DNA from: Amoebidium appalachense
Taxonomy: Eukaryota > Ichthyosporea
Reading direction: 5' to 3'
NCBI GenBank assembly: GCA_963693365.1
Contig: CAVNZM010000030.1
Location: 1 to 51,195, forward strand
DNA: 51,195 nucleotides
Part shown: positions 1 to 26,749 of the stretch, in pieces
Position numbering within the stretch: position 1 is the first letter of the stretch
How the letters are laid out: each line of letters begins with the position of its first letter
Made by a program: the position numbers and the translations under genes
The notes under the pieces: generated by a model
The model's database searches: none
What the model saw: the letters and a program-made list of their open reading frames with translations, nothing else
Told to the model about the DNA's origin: nothing

Positions 1-330
1 ATCTTGATCGTAGACTTAGGCTGATCTGCTGAGACGGATTAGTATATGTCAGCGAGATCTCGTCGAGCTGAGCATTTTGAAGGGTGCGTTGATGGGTCTA
101 ACACCAATACCCATGGCGGTATTCAGCACCAAAAAATCCTCCCAATTTTTTGGCCAATTAGTAAACTTTGAGGTCATTTTTCTCTATGTTTTTTCTATAT
201 ATAAAAAATGTAAACCGATGCATCGCTTCCTCTTCGCGAGACCTGTCATTTCCACCCTTCGAAACCTTCATACGATCATTGGGTGATTCGGGCCACGATC
301 GCAAAAATAGGGGGTGTTTATCCAGCCCGG
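1..330. other. Left edge, no recognisable gene
   Basis: I see no credible coding region here. The open frames are short, overlap on both strands, and have no domain-like sequence. The stretch lies outside the inverted GGTACC repeat at 331-524 and would be flanking DNA if that repeat marks an element end. Confidence 0.4.
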
Positions 331-524
331 TAAGGGCTGCCATCATAGAGGTGGGTACCGGCTCTTTGTCCTGTGGCTGCTGTTGTTTCCGTTTTTCGTT
401 TCTGTGTTGCTCTTATAGCACGATGACTGGTTCTTTGATCTGTGCATGTTTAGCATCCATAGGTGGGTACCGGCTCTTTGTCCTATGGCTGCTGTTGTTT
501 CCGTGTTTCGTTTCTGTGTTGCTC
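331..524 (+). repeat. GGTACC-module repeat, left copy
   Basis: Two tandem modules each begin with AGGTGGGTACCGGCTCTTTG and continue into a CTGCTGTTGTTTCCG stretch. The same modules, including the linking ATGTTTAGCA.CCATAGG segment, occur in inverted orientation at 30531-30780. The pair brackets the two divergent genes. It could be terminal repeats of a large element or two copies of an ordinary dispersed repeat; this one window cannot decide. Confidence 0.75.
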
Positions 525-1549
525 ACGACCAGACACAATGAAGAGCTTTGTTGGTATCATGGGAGAGGACTCACACTCATTTTTTATCACATCTACTTAC
601 ACATGTTGTAGGAGTTTGGTTGATTGGATAGATTAGATGGTTAGCCTTTTTGGGTGGAGGGGAATACACTTTGCTTTATGCACAACTAACAGGAGGGTAC
701 TTAGGACTTTTGAGATTTGGGTGTTTTCTATGGAAATGCTCGGTTATCCCTTGTATATTTTGTAAAAATGTATATTGTATCTCTATTAGGCACACTAGGA
801 CCCAAACTAGGATGTGCATGGAATGCGACCCAAACATCTTTGGAAGCATCCAATTATATATTTATCAACGTTTTAACTGTTGGGTGTCCGTTTGCAAACA
901 GCGATATAAGTTCCTTCGACCACATAGCAAGCCACGATAGCACATTATCTTTCAGGTGAAGTATCACAGTTCTTGAGGGGTAGCAAACAAGCGACATGCT
1001 GGTTAATGAACGGAGCTGGGTACGGTAGTTCCACAACAGCAATTTGGAGTTTTGCAATTGTATGGGCATTGTTTAATGCACATTGTGAATAAAACATGAG
1101 ATAAGTCTTACACAATACATCCTTAAACAGGGTGCTTTACAAATTCCAGCTAACTGACCGACATGATGTTCACAACTATTACAGGCAAAGAAGCCCAATG
1201 TAACATAATAGAGCTGAAGAACGCTCTCAATCAGGCAGGCCATCCTGTGACTTTGGAAAGAGTTCAAAGGAGAAGTGGTATGAGCATCAGTCTACACGTG
1301 AAACATCACATACAATATACAAAGTAAAGGGTTATACAATACAACCTATCTAACTTACTATCACATCAATCACAACTTACCATCACATTCCAACGCTAAC
1401 CCATGAAGACAAACAAGGAAAGATTGCCTCCTCCACTTCGCTACCCATTCATTAATTCAAACAGTATGGTTCAAAAAAGTATATAGTGTGGTAGAGCATG
1501 CCTAAGGATCGGATTGAGGTTAAAGCTTTAAGATGTTGTGGTCACCGTG
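525..1549. other. 3' flank of the methyltransferase-like gene
   Basis: AT-rich sequence of about 1 kb downstream of the minus-strand gene's stop codon. I found no clear AATAAA signal on the minus strand just after the stop, and no convincing ORF. It may hold the 3' UTR. Confidence 0.35.
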
Positions 1550-15615
<14,066 letters not shown>

Positions 15616-17084
15616 TTTTAAAGAAGCTATGGTATGAATCTCACCGAAACCACTGCAACTGCAAATGAGGGACAGCGGTGCGCAAGCCGGCTAAATCCAC
15701 GAAAGGGTTGTAAGATTCTCAAGCCGACCCGGCGGCGTCAAACTCGGCCCTAACTTCAATGTACATTGTAATAATTTAACAAGGATGTTTGCATAATGTT
15801 AGAGTATCAAATAGAATTTCATATGTGTCTGCATATGTAGGCATATATTGGTCTACACACATGGCAGTTACTGTATGAGCTGTAAAGGATACTCCAATTC
15901 TACGGTATGTCAGAGAAATAAATTTCGAGCCCCATATGCTTCTTCATTCTGATTGGCTTTGAATACACATACTGCATGATACAGCATCTTAGATCTCTGC
16001 TTCCTATTGGATGAATGAAATGCACGTCGATCCCGAACCAAATTTCAGCTACTTTAGAGTGCATTCTAAACATCTCTGCTGTCTTCTCGGACTGAATATC
16101 CATTGCCAGAATCAAAGAAATAATAAATAATTTATACATGGAATATTCTAGGCACGCCAATTCTAGTTTTACGGAATAAATGAAGGCTCGAAAGGTTTGC
16201 ACGGGTTGGCCTCGTGCGTTCCCATGAGTCTGATTGGTTGGTGGCATAAATCGTGCGAGTTTCCTAGCCGCTACTAGGGTTATGATCATGTCAAGGGTGC
16301 TTAGATTCCTTCTGATGTACGTTTACTTCCTTTTTATTTTATTTTTTTCACTTCTTTTTTTTTTGTTGTTGTTAATTAGGGTCTCTAATAACAATGTTTA
16401 TCTCTTATCATGTGAGTTATTGCAATAATCACTATACTGTCAATAGTCGTGTGTCTTACGATCTGATCATGGCTGAGGAATTTTGGTAACTTCCACTCTT
16501 TGAATGGCGTAGGCTCGGCCAATAAGAAAATGCGAGTTGGCCTTTTGCCACCCCAGCGCCAACTAGGACACATGTTGTCCTAGCGCGGTGGCAATGTGGC
16601 TTTAGGTGTCTTGTTCTTTGTTTGGTTTTTTCCAAAACATGTTCAACAGCAGGAGGTACGGGCTCCATTTTCGTACATCTCCAGAACTTTTCTACTACAA
16701 AATATGTTACGTTGACTCATTTATGCCACAATGACACACTACCATATTTTCACACTTGAAAGATTCCTTTTTATGAACCATTAGGCACACATTCTGTTGT
16801 GCGGCATGTCACCGCGCCAGACTGGATAAAAAATATCCTGCCAATCAAAGCATTGTGTCGAGATCCTACTTGGCTATGTTTGACTGGCGAAAGATGCACC
16901 AAAACAGATCTGCATGCTCCCAGGGGAACCTGACAACTAGCATTAGCATACATGCGAGAACACCCATGTGCCACACGTACCCAGTAACGACTTGTGTTTG
17001 TGACATTTTCAAGTGCATGGGATTCTAATCTATCGTCTCAAGCATATGAACAGAGGAAATTACGTGTAGGTGAGGGCTTGTAAA
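15616..17084. promoter_or_regulatory. Shared divergent promoter region
   Basis: This 1.47-kb region separates the start codons of the two divergent genes and contains no believable ORF. I see several CCAAT-box cores (ATTGG near 15951, 16006 and 16232; CCAAT near 16519) and a long imperfect palindrome at 16545-16594. There is no obvious TATA box for either gene. Head-to-head spacing suggests co-regulation. Confidence 0.6.
16545..16594. promoter_or_regulatory. 50-bp interrupted palindrome in the divergent promoter
   Basis: The outer arms are TTGCCACC and GGTGGCAA, the middle arms are GCGC, and the inner arms AACTAGGACA and TTGTCCTAG surround a CATG-type centre. The inner arms share the CTAGGA/TCCTAG core of the intronic arrays at 2326-2529 and 24571-24689. 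It may be an operator for the same protein; that is inference. Confidence 0.6.
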
Positions 17085-18783
17085 ATGGGCCCAATTGTGA
17101 GAAGCGGCCCTGTCAGGCCCGTGGGGACATGTCGAAGGCAGGGAGCCCCATTACAAAAAGACACGTTAACCACAGGCCCGAACGCTAGAAAAGTTCTTGG
17201 CGAGCTACAACAAAACTTCACATCTAACTCAAGTGGTAACAATGCAAATGCAAAACGGGGCAGCATTGTTAATGATGGCTGCGCACGTGCACGCAAACGC
17301 ACACGTATTGACACATGCAACAACACAACGTTAGCAAACTGCAACAACCCGGCGAGTACCAGACAAATCAGCAGCAGTCAATTAGGTAGTGGCAGTGCGG
17401 AGGAGCTTTCTTTTTCAAGAGAAGCAATGGATGCCGAAGAGGAGAATGCAAAAAGATTAATCGAAGAGGTGGAGGCACGGCGGCAACATGGGGTGGCCAG
17501 ATCGAAGGCGGCGATGGCTGATAAATTAAAACGTAACCGTGCTGAGGCACAGCAGAGGGACCGAGTTACTACAGGGGCATTCCCGCCCACGCCCATAGGG
17601 TCTGCGCAACCTTTTCTGCCCGACACAAAAAAGAAGTTGTCAGAGGCAGCCATTGAAAGTGTCTTGGCTATGACTTGCAGGTAAAGAAAAATCACACTTC
17701 TGGCGCACATCATCTGAGCCGGCGCATGTAAATTGACACTGTTTGAGCTAGCATTCCGTACATTCAATCATTAGTGGAATACTAGAGCGGAAGCCCGTGT
17801 GTGTGCCACATTCAAGTTCTGGTGCTCGTCAGCTCTGAGCCAACCAGTGGGGGGACTTGCTTCATTCTTACATTGCAGCTGCCTGTGGAATGCATAATGG
17901 GTGAGAAAATACTGTTATAGCTAGCTGTGATAGTATGATGACCGTCACGTAAGGGGTGGTATTGTACAGTATTCATTTGTTCTCATATGTCCTCCCTACT
18001 GCAGGTGCAATGACAACTGCTACGAGAGATTCACGTCAGCGCAGGTGAAAAACCTGAGGACTCGGTGGCTCTGTTTGCCTCCGTCAGTTCGCAACCAGGC
18101 GCTGTTCGACTATATGACCCAGCATTTGTAAGCAGCCCCCCCCCCCCCCCCCCCCCCCCCCCCAAGAAATTATACCCAAATATATCTCTCAAGCCATTTT
18201 AACCCAGGCGAGGTAAGGCTAAAACAAGGCTAAAACAAGTACCCCCCCTTTTTTTATAGATATCACCCCCCCCCCCCCCCCCCCATCCCCCCTTTTATAG
18301 ATATCAGGAGTCAATGACATCCTAATACCTTAATGTTGCCGAATACTCGTCTAACGCTTGCCCATTAAATGCTCTGCTCACGGACGTACAATATGCAGTT
18401 CTTCTATACAGACACTTCTCGGTGCCATTGTGTGCAGTCCGGTATGAAGGGTGAACTCTGCATGCTGATGTACATAGATTATGATACTTCCCCTCGGATA
18501 CAATCTCATCTCACCCCACGTAATTGCTACCATAGGGTGAAGCTTGGCAACAACAGCACGTCCCAGAACAAGTCTGGCGTCCAAGCGGGCAAGGTCGAGA
18601 TACCGTGGATTCTGGACAACACAGGGGTAACCCAAACCCCCCCCTCCCCCCCCCCCCCCCCTTCCCCCCCCGAAACCCACACACACACACACACACACAC
18701 GTAGTATACACACGCACCGCACGCACACACGCATGCACGCACGCACGCACGCACACACACACTCAAGCATGCAAACACACGTG

Positions 18784-18816
<33 letters not shown>

Positions 18817-19835
18817 CAGTGCCACGCACACGCACACACACACACACACACACACGAACACACGAACAGGCACACACACACACACACACACACCTCATAC
18901 GTACAAGCTCACACACATGCCCTCATGCACACATGCCCACACCCACACACCCACGCACCCACGCACCCACCCACGCACCCACGCACCCACACAATCAGCA
19001 TCACACAGGCATATAACACGGCAGCAACTAATGTGGTTGCATCCAGAGTTCGGCACATACTACGCACAGAGTTCGGCAAACAGTTGTGCTTTTGTGCTGG
19101 TCCGGCCACACACACCACCCCAACCGCCAGTTTTTTATTTATTTTTTTTATTTTTATTTTAACACGTTTGGTTAACGTCATCCACCTGCTGCCGGAAGAG
19201 TGCATAGGACACAGTCCCATTAGCTACGTTAGAACACCAACCGCCAGTGACTTATAAATTTTTAAATTTTGGATAAAACTTAAAAACTGAGATGTGCATG
19301 TGGACAGAAATTTTAAGCGTGTTTATAGGGAGAGAAGGAGAGAGCTCTAGATACACAAGAGGGTCAAAAAGGGGGACCGGGCCTGGACCACGTGATGGCT
19401 TCGTTGATGCTCATGCCAACACATGACGGTTGCCACGCGCGTGCAAATCTGAGAGAGAGAGAGAGAGGGAGAGAGAGGGGGAGAGAGAGAGAGGGGGGGG
19501 GGGGAGAGAGAGAGAGAGAGAGTGTGTGTGTGTGTGTGTGTTGGGTGGGGGGGGGGGGGGGGGAAGGGCTATTCGTTGGCAAGAGCCAGGAGAGACAGGG
19601 GGAAGAGTGGTGTCTATTGGTCTAATAAAGTAATGATGAATACCGGAGGGGGGGGGGGGGGGGATGGGGGGATTGGGGCGGGGGGGGGGGGGGGGGGGAA
19701 AGGGGGAGGAAAGAACGGGAGGGGAGGGGGGGGGGGGGGGGAGGCGAGGTCTGCCAGGCATAGAGAGGGAGATGCAGACAGAGGGGGAGGGGGGAGGGAG
19801 GAGGTGAATACCGGAGGGGGGGGGGGGATGGGGGG

Positions 19836-19869
<34 letters not shown>

Positions 19870-19975
19870 GGGGGGAGGAAAGAACGGGAGGGGAGGGGGG
19901 GGGGGGGGGGGGGGGCGAGGTCTGCCAGGCATAGAGAGGGAGATGCAGACAGAGGGGGGGGGGGGGGGAGGGAGG

Positions 19976-20027
<52 letters not shown>

Positions 20028-20897
20028 GATGGGGGCAGGAAGGCCGGGGGAGGAGCGGGCCCGGGTGGGGAGAGCATGGAATGATAACATGTGTGAAGGA
20101 GCAGCGAGGTCGGTGAGGAAGAAGGGGAGGGGGGGGGAGGGGAACAAGGTTAAGAAAAACAATACACCAAATGACCTCCCCCCCCCCCCCCCCCCCCCCC
20201 CCCCGCCCACCGCCCCCTCCCCCCTCCCCATCCCATTCATTTCATCCCAGATCTGCCAAGAAGCATTCATCAACATCATGGGAATGTGCCGAAACACGTT
20301 CATGGCCAGAAAGAATGAATTCCTACAAGGAGCTCGGTTTTACGTACATGGCAACACCGGTGAAGGCAACATCTCTTTGGCGGTGGAGAGATTTATTGCC
20401 TGGTTTTCCGAATTCATCGACCTCATCGGTCAGTTGATGCCCGACACGTCTACGATACGCTTGCCGCCCGCTTACACCAAGGAAGAGATCTGGATGGAGT
20501 ACGTCAGGGTGTGTATTTCATATATACCCCCCCCCCCCCCCCCCCCCCCCCCAAACCACATCTCAATGCATACACCTACACGCACGTACATACGCACACA
20601 CGCAACTACGTACACGGAATTACACACACATGCACACATGCACACATGCACACCGTTCTACACACACATACACACATACACGAACACGTATTATAAACAT
20701 GCACGCTAACACATGCACAAGCATACACTGCTGGGCACAGCCACCCACCCACCCACCCGCTCACCTGCTAAACCTCATTCCCACACACAAACACACCCAT
20801 AAACTGTCAGAGAGAGAGAGACACCGACCCCCCCCCCCCCCCCCCCCCCCCAACCCACACAGGCGCATGCAGCATCATATTGCTTCACATTACCTTA

Positions 20898-20944
<47 letters not shown>

Positions 20945-21554
20945 TTCTCGAACACAAAATCAATAGAACACAAACACACACACCCACACCCACCCACCCA
21001 CCACCCCACCCACCCGCAGCCACACCCCTACACTCACACCCACACCCAAACCCACACCCACATACGTATATAATTTGCTCTCCCCCCTCCCCCCCCCTCC
21101 CCCCCCCTCCCCCCCCACAAGCACTCCTGCATATATGGTACAATGCAACCAAGGAAGCCCACGAACACACAAGCACAGGAAAACATGGCTGGGCATTCAG
21201 ACACACCCACCCGCAAACCCACCCACCCATCCACCAATCTACCCAAACAACCAAATTCCCGCGGGTCCACACACTCACTCATAAATCCACCTATTCACGA
21301 AACTTGCTTTATCTCACTCAGTGTCACCTGTTTAACCTCATTACCCAGATACAAACACACCCAGGCACACACAGAGAGATACCAACCCACACAATGCCGT
21401 CCACCCACCCACACAGGCACATCCATCACAATGTCATATTGACCCACACTGCCTTACCCATGCCTTCACCATCGAAGCACACGTGGCATGCAATGGTGCA
21501 CGTGAAACCCCACTCCCCCCCCCCCCCCCCCATCCCCCCCCCTCCTTCCCCCCC

Positions 21555-21588
<34 letters not shown>

Positions 21589-22266
21589 CCGAACAACACA
21601 CAAGCACTATGGCATCCTTATCAACATGCATACATACATAAACAACCTTTTGAAACACAAGCGTGTGACATGCATTTTATCGTACATTATTAACTTTTAC
21701 AACCAGCACACTGCAACTCAGGAGGTTATGCACACACACATACACACATACCCACACACACACACAAACTTCAAACGACACACACATGCAATCACACACC
21801 ACACAGCACATTACACATGTCCCTATTACCATCGAAGCAACACCCAAACACCCAAACAAACAAAGGGACATCCATTACGAAACACAAACACACACACACA
21901 CAGGCACACAAGCACATACACACGTACACACGCACAGTGTCAGGCACACACACATGCAAGGGCACCCACACACATACACACACGAAAACATCCATCCAAA
22001 ACTCCACATTCGAAACACAACCTCTATTCTACCCATACAGATATTGTTACATAAATACTGACCTACGTCCGCTTGGAAAACACAGGATATCACAGCCGAG
22101 GACACAGCCAACCAAGAAGAATTCGAGGCACGGTGGGCACAGCTCCATCCCGATTTCGACGAACAGGAACATGTACTTGGCCCCGACCAGGCACGTCTCT
22201 CTCCCCCCTCTGTGTGGCTGTGTACATGTGTGTGTACGCGTGTGCTTGTGTGTGTGTATGTGTTTT

Positions 22267-22297
<31 letters not shown>

Positions 22298-22400
22298 GGA
22301 GGGGGGGGATGTGGAGGAAGACAACAGGGTGGGCAGTTTAAGCATGTGTGTGAGAATGTGTGCGTGTATGGGTACGTGTGTGCATGCTTGTGTGTGTGTG

Positions 22401-22464
<64 letters not shown>

Positions 22465-22700
22465 TGGAGAACTTGGGAGGGGGGAGGGGGGGGGGGGGCA
22501 AGCACTGCAATGTTGAGTACATTGGGGCAAACAGAGTGTATACCGAGGGAGAGGGGGGCAGGGGGGGGGATAATGGGCCAAACCTGTCCATCTTCCGTAT
22601 TTGGGATAGTATACGTCGTAATGTAGCCTGACATCCTGACATCATGTGAGGTATGCAGCATAACATGCACCTCCATGCAACCCTACTTCTTAAGCGCCTA

Positions 22701-22782
<82 letters not shown>

Positions 22783-23471
22783 CGTGTGTGTTACAGTATG
22801 TGTACGTCAGAATGTGTAGGCGAATTGGTATGTGAGCATACGTGCATGAAATCGTGTAAACCCCCCCCCTCCCCCCCCCCCCCCCCCCCCCCGGGGGGGA
22901 AGGCAGAACAACAAGAACAACAACAACAAAAAAAAACACCCCGCCTACACCTTACTGACAGAGAGAAAAAAACCCACACTAATCGATCTTCACACCTTCC
23001 AGACTGCCTCAGGCCACAAGCGCAAACGGCAAGCACGGGTAACAGACAAGGGCTACCTTGATCAAGAGGGGTTTCACGCAGCCTGGAGAACCCATTTCAA
23101 GGGTGTAAGTTTAAGCACCGAGACCACCAACTTCGTCAAATGTGAGTACTGCTGCATTCTCAAGGCCCGCCTCAAGCTGGCCACCACCAATGCTGCAAGG
23201 ATCCACATCCGTGAACTGCGGGAGGCACACATCAATCTCCAAAGGCTGGTGGCCCCCCCCTCCCCCCCCCTCCCCCCCCCCCCCCCCCCCCCCCCACCCA
23301 CCCACCAAACGCCATCACCACCACCACCATCATTACGTGCACGGCACACACATACACAAAACCTTTACAACATCACACCTGACAACATCTTCCAAAGTAA
23401 ACACCCACGCACGCACATTCACACACACACACACACACACACAAACAAGCATGCACACCTGCACACTCCCG

Positions 23472-23564
<93 letters not shown>

Positions 23565-23695
23565 CCACAACCACACAGTCCGCCTCCCCCTCCCCCCTCC
23601 CCCCATCCCCCCTCACACACACACACACAGTCACATGTTCTCGTGGAGGAGGGCAAAGAAAGGGGGGGGGAGGGGGGGGGGGCAGCGGTGTTGTG

Positions 23696-23770
<75 letters not shown>

Positions 23771-23961
23771 GTGCGTGTGCGTGTGTGTGTGGTTGCGTGC
23801 GCGCATGCACGTGTGCGCAAGCACTTGGACTTCCCTCCCCCCCCCCCCAAACACCATCACCACCACCACCATCATTACATGCACGGCACACGCATACACA
23901 CAACCTCTAAAACAACACACCTGACAACCTGTTCCAAAATAAACACCCACGCACGCACATT

Positions 23962-24013
<52 letters not shown>

Positions 24014-24077
24014 TGCACACCCGCACACCCGCACGTACCACACATGCACACACACAACCACAACCACACAGTCTTCC

Positions 24078-24113
<36 letters not shown>

Positions 24114-24195
24114 ACTTGAACAAAACACACACACATAGTCATGTTTTCGTGGAGGAGGGAAAAAAAAGGGGGGGAGCTTGGGTAGTGGCGTTGTG

Positions 24196-24266
<71 letters not shown>

Positions 24267-26477
24267 ACGTGTGTGCGCAAGCACTTGCAAGTGACTGTGT
24301 GTACGTGTGTGCCTGCGCGTAGGGTATTTGGGTTGGTATTTGGGTTTGTATCTGGCGACATCACATGTATTTCAAATCACCGCATCGCGCACATCTCTTT
24401 GGTAGCAACTTCCTGCAATCAAAGTATGTCACTATATACATACACATATTCGCAACTAGAGTGCATGAAACCGCACAGCTTTGTCGTACACACACATATT
24501 CGCAATTATTAGAGTGCATGAAACCGCACAGTTGTGTCGTACAGCCATTGAAGATAAACGAGTGACGTCATCCTAGTACCAACTAGGATGACGTCATCCT
24601 AGTTGTAACTAGGATATATTGTCCTAGTTGTAACTAGGATCCAGAGTCCTAGTTGTGATTAGGATCGGGTCTCCTGGTTGACACTAGGATTATGATCCTC
24701 CTAACCATATATATAGTGATTGACCATGAGATGTCACAGAAAGGAGAGAGAGAGCTATTACCAGCATCGGTCAGCTGCAATTCGGGAGCCACACAAGTAC
24801 ATGAGTGTCATCGTTGACTCAATGGACCAAGCAAAATCCGAAATCCCGAACGTACATTGGAACTCCAAAGCCGCGAGCTCGATTCCCAAGAAGGCCGTTC
24901 GGATAACCAGTGTCCTCGTTCATGGCCGCACCCTCTACACAATCGTGGATGAGCACGGTCGCAAGGGTGCCAATGTCCAAATCGCGGCACTCACGTTGGC
25001 AATCGAGCGTGAATTGGAGATACGGGGCTCGTTGCCAGAGACGTTGTACGTGCAAATGGATAACGCCTCCGAGAATCATTGCAACGCAATGATGCAATTT
25101 TTTGAATTACTCGTTTCTAGGGGTGTGTTCACCACTGTGGAGTGTTCGTTCCTTCTTCCGGGACATACGCACGAGGATATCGATGGCCGCTTTCGGGGAT
25201 TCAACCATTACCTGACTGAGCAACCGCCGCGGACTGTTCCCGATTTGATGGAGACTTTGAAAAAGCGACCAAGATCGAAAGATTTAGCGCCGTATATTCG
25301 CCAAAGAGGGAGAGTGGTGGAGCCTCCTGAGGTGCACAATGTACAAGCCATTCCAGAGTTCACAGAGTGGTTAGCCCCTTGCGCCGATCCCCTGTCGTAC
25401 TTCGCAAAATGGCGATGCTTCCGATGGATCAAACTGGACACTGGCGTAAAATTTGAGGTTCGGCGACTTGCCAGCCAAGGCGAGTGGATAGAATGTAGAG
25501 GTTCGCGTAAGGCTCTTCTTCACACGCTCCCCAACCAGCCTGCATCGATGTCAATCAAGGTGAACCAAGGGTCGTCTATTCAGCCTTTTCCGATTTGGCT
25601 ACGCGAACAATGGGGCACACTTGGAAGTATGCTTGAGCGATTGGCTAAGGACAATGTATTTTTGGACCCTGATGGAGAGCACCTGGAGTGGTGGAAGGAG
25701 CAAGCGCAGAGTGCCGGATATGATACAGTGACAGGCGAGTTCACGCAACCTGCGCCGGCATTCGAAAATGTCATTACGTTTCCCTTTCGGCTGGTTAGCG
25801 ATTTGACATCCAATCGATCATACCCGCGACCGCCCCCTCCAGGTCTTCCGGCCATCCCGGACGAACTTGAAGATCCGAACAACAGAGATGGAGATGACTG
25901 CGACATACCGTGCATTGGGGCTGACGGTAGGAGGGAAAGGCGCCAAATCGTAAAATTTACAAACCCGGGTGCTCCCAACGAAAATGATTTTGTGTTGGTG
26001 CACACTTGGGACGACGCACAGAATACTCCCGGATCAGACTACTTGGGGGAATTTTGTGTGGCGAAAGTAATTCATATTGAAAATCCAGAGGCCCTACCGG
26101 CTGATAGAACTTTTTGGGTGCATTGGTGGTGTCCTGATGGTGTGGCTAGTGATCTGAGATATGACGCAAAACTGCAACCTATGTTTATTCACAAGGAAGA
26201 TCCTGCAAGGCAGACTTCCACTACCTTTCCAGTTTTGACTTGCACAGATAAAAGTTTTCAGGGGTTCTATAGGCCGAATGTACAGAAGGAGCAGTTAAAG
26301 GAATATGTTCAATGGATAGACCCTGTGAAATTCGAGAATATGTGTGGGACGATTTCTACCGGAAGTAGTTTTCTTGGAAAATCGGGTAAGGGTAACAGGT
26401 TCAATGTTGTAAAATCTCAATTAATGGCATTGCTCGAATTAAGCAAATCGGAGGTCAAGCGGGGTTTGGAAAAATAA
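17085..26477 (+). CDS. 7-exon gene, DUF7869-like transposase-type protein
   Basis: My exon model: 17085-17680, 18005-18127, 18536-18626, 20251-20508, 22086-22172, 23003-23248, 24744-26477. All introns are GT-AG, phases match, and the total is 3135 nt (1044 aa). Residues 1-195 are a low-complexity basic/Asn-rich region. A Cys cluster CRCNDNC begins at about 198. An [15 protein letters not shown] segment follows at about 260-275, and a second Cys pair KCEYCCILK at about 425-433. The core then shows IVDSMDQAK (Asp about 492/495), MDNASENH (Asp about 573) and GHTHEDID (about 607-614), an acidic-residue pattern expected of an RNase H-like DDE/D nuclease. This order matches what I recall of the DUF7869 family of eukaryotes, thought to be transposon-derived. 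The C-terminal 200 aa ([17 protein letters not shown]) may be a BAH- or SH3-like module. I preferred ATG 17085 over an upstream GTG in the same frame. Confidence 0.8.
18128..18535 (+). other. Intron 2, poly-C next to the donor
   Basis: GTAAGCAG is followed at once by about 27 C, with a second C run near 18267-18285. The acceptor CTACCATAG is preceded by a branchpoint-like CGTAATTG. An ORF overlapping this interval (from 18369) reads through the acceptor and is not separately supported. Confidence 0.7.
18627..20250 (+). other. Intron 3 with CA and G-rich repeats
   Basis: It starts GTAACCCAAAC followed by a C run. A CA/CCCA-rich block (about 18680-19000) comes next, then unique-looking sequence (about 19020-19440), and then a G-rich GA/GT repeat block (about 19450-20140) that contains tandem copies, 172 bp apart, of a CTGCCAGGCATAGAGAG module. 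Confidence 0.75.
19450..19640 (+). repeat. GA/GT/G repeat with conserved 3' segment, copy 2
   Basis: The order GA repeat, GT repeat, G run, GAGAGACA, GGGGAAGAGTGG, ATTGGTCTAA.AAAGTAA is shared with 14580-14745 in intron 1 of the other gene, in the same plus orientation. This points to a dispersed repeat family in both introns and explains why this part of the plus gene is G-rich. Confidence 0.7.
20509..22085 (+). other. Intron 4, CA- and C-rich
   Basis: It begins GTGTGTATTTCATATATA followed by a C run, then long CA/CCCA stretches and further C runs (about 20830-20850, 20900-20944, 21510-21585). I find no coding signal here. Confidence 0.75.
23310..24290 (+). repeat. Tandem duplication of about 0.5 kb within intron 6
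   Basis: The segment from ACCATCACCACCACCACCAT through CA repeats, a C run, TCGTGGAGGAGGG, a G run and a GT repeat to GTGCGCAAGCACTTG occurs twice, at about 23312-23825 and 23852-24290. The copies differ by substitutions and microsatellite lengths, so the duplication is not recent. Confidence 0.85.
24571..24689. repeat. Array of 5 imperfect 18-bp palindromes, right
   Basis: Units start at 24571, 24597, 24622, 24647 and 24672 (period 25-26 bp), with a decayed sixth near 24697. The consensus is TCCTAGTTGTAACTAGGA. TGACGTCA lies before unit 1 and between units 1 and 2, as in the left array. The last unit ends about 54 bp before exon 7, and an AT-rich ATATATATAG follows. Judged by the off-centre TTG, units run in the same plus-strand direction as in the left array. 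Confidence 0.92.
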
Positions 26478-26700
26478 TAGTACTGAACAAAAGTAAGAAT
26501 CTTATCCATGTTTTAGCAAACACTTCTAAATTTTCGTAAAGTCTGATTGGTGTGAATGACGCATGGCTGTGCCAACCCATAATATTATAGCCTCAGGCAT
26601 TGCCGGCAACTTATTTTTGACCCAAAATTGCAAAAATAAAACGGCAGAAATCGCTGCACGTGTCCATTATCTCAAAAGTCCTAAGTACCCTCCTTAACAT
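26478..26700 (+). other. 3' flank of the transposase-like gene with AATAAA
   Basis: An AATAAA hexamer lies at 26635-26640, about 160 bp after the stop, a plausible polyadenylation signal. The surrounding sequence is ordinary and AT-rich. Confidence 0.5.
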
Positions 26701-26749
26701 GCATTGTCTCCAGGAGTGGCGAACCACCAGGAGACCCCCCCGAAGAAGG

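Noticed and set aside
18378-24322. Long ORFs of His-Thr or Val-Cys composition on both strands
   Set aside because: Microsatellite translations within introns of the plus-strand gene; no domain content.
24706-24743. Independent promoter (ATATATATAG) starting a separate gene at about 24726
   Set aside because: The AT-rich stretch could be a TATA box, but the phase-consistent upstream exons and the DUF7869-like continuity across the 23248/24744 junction make a terminal exon more likely. An internal promoter is not excluded.
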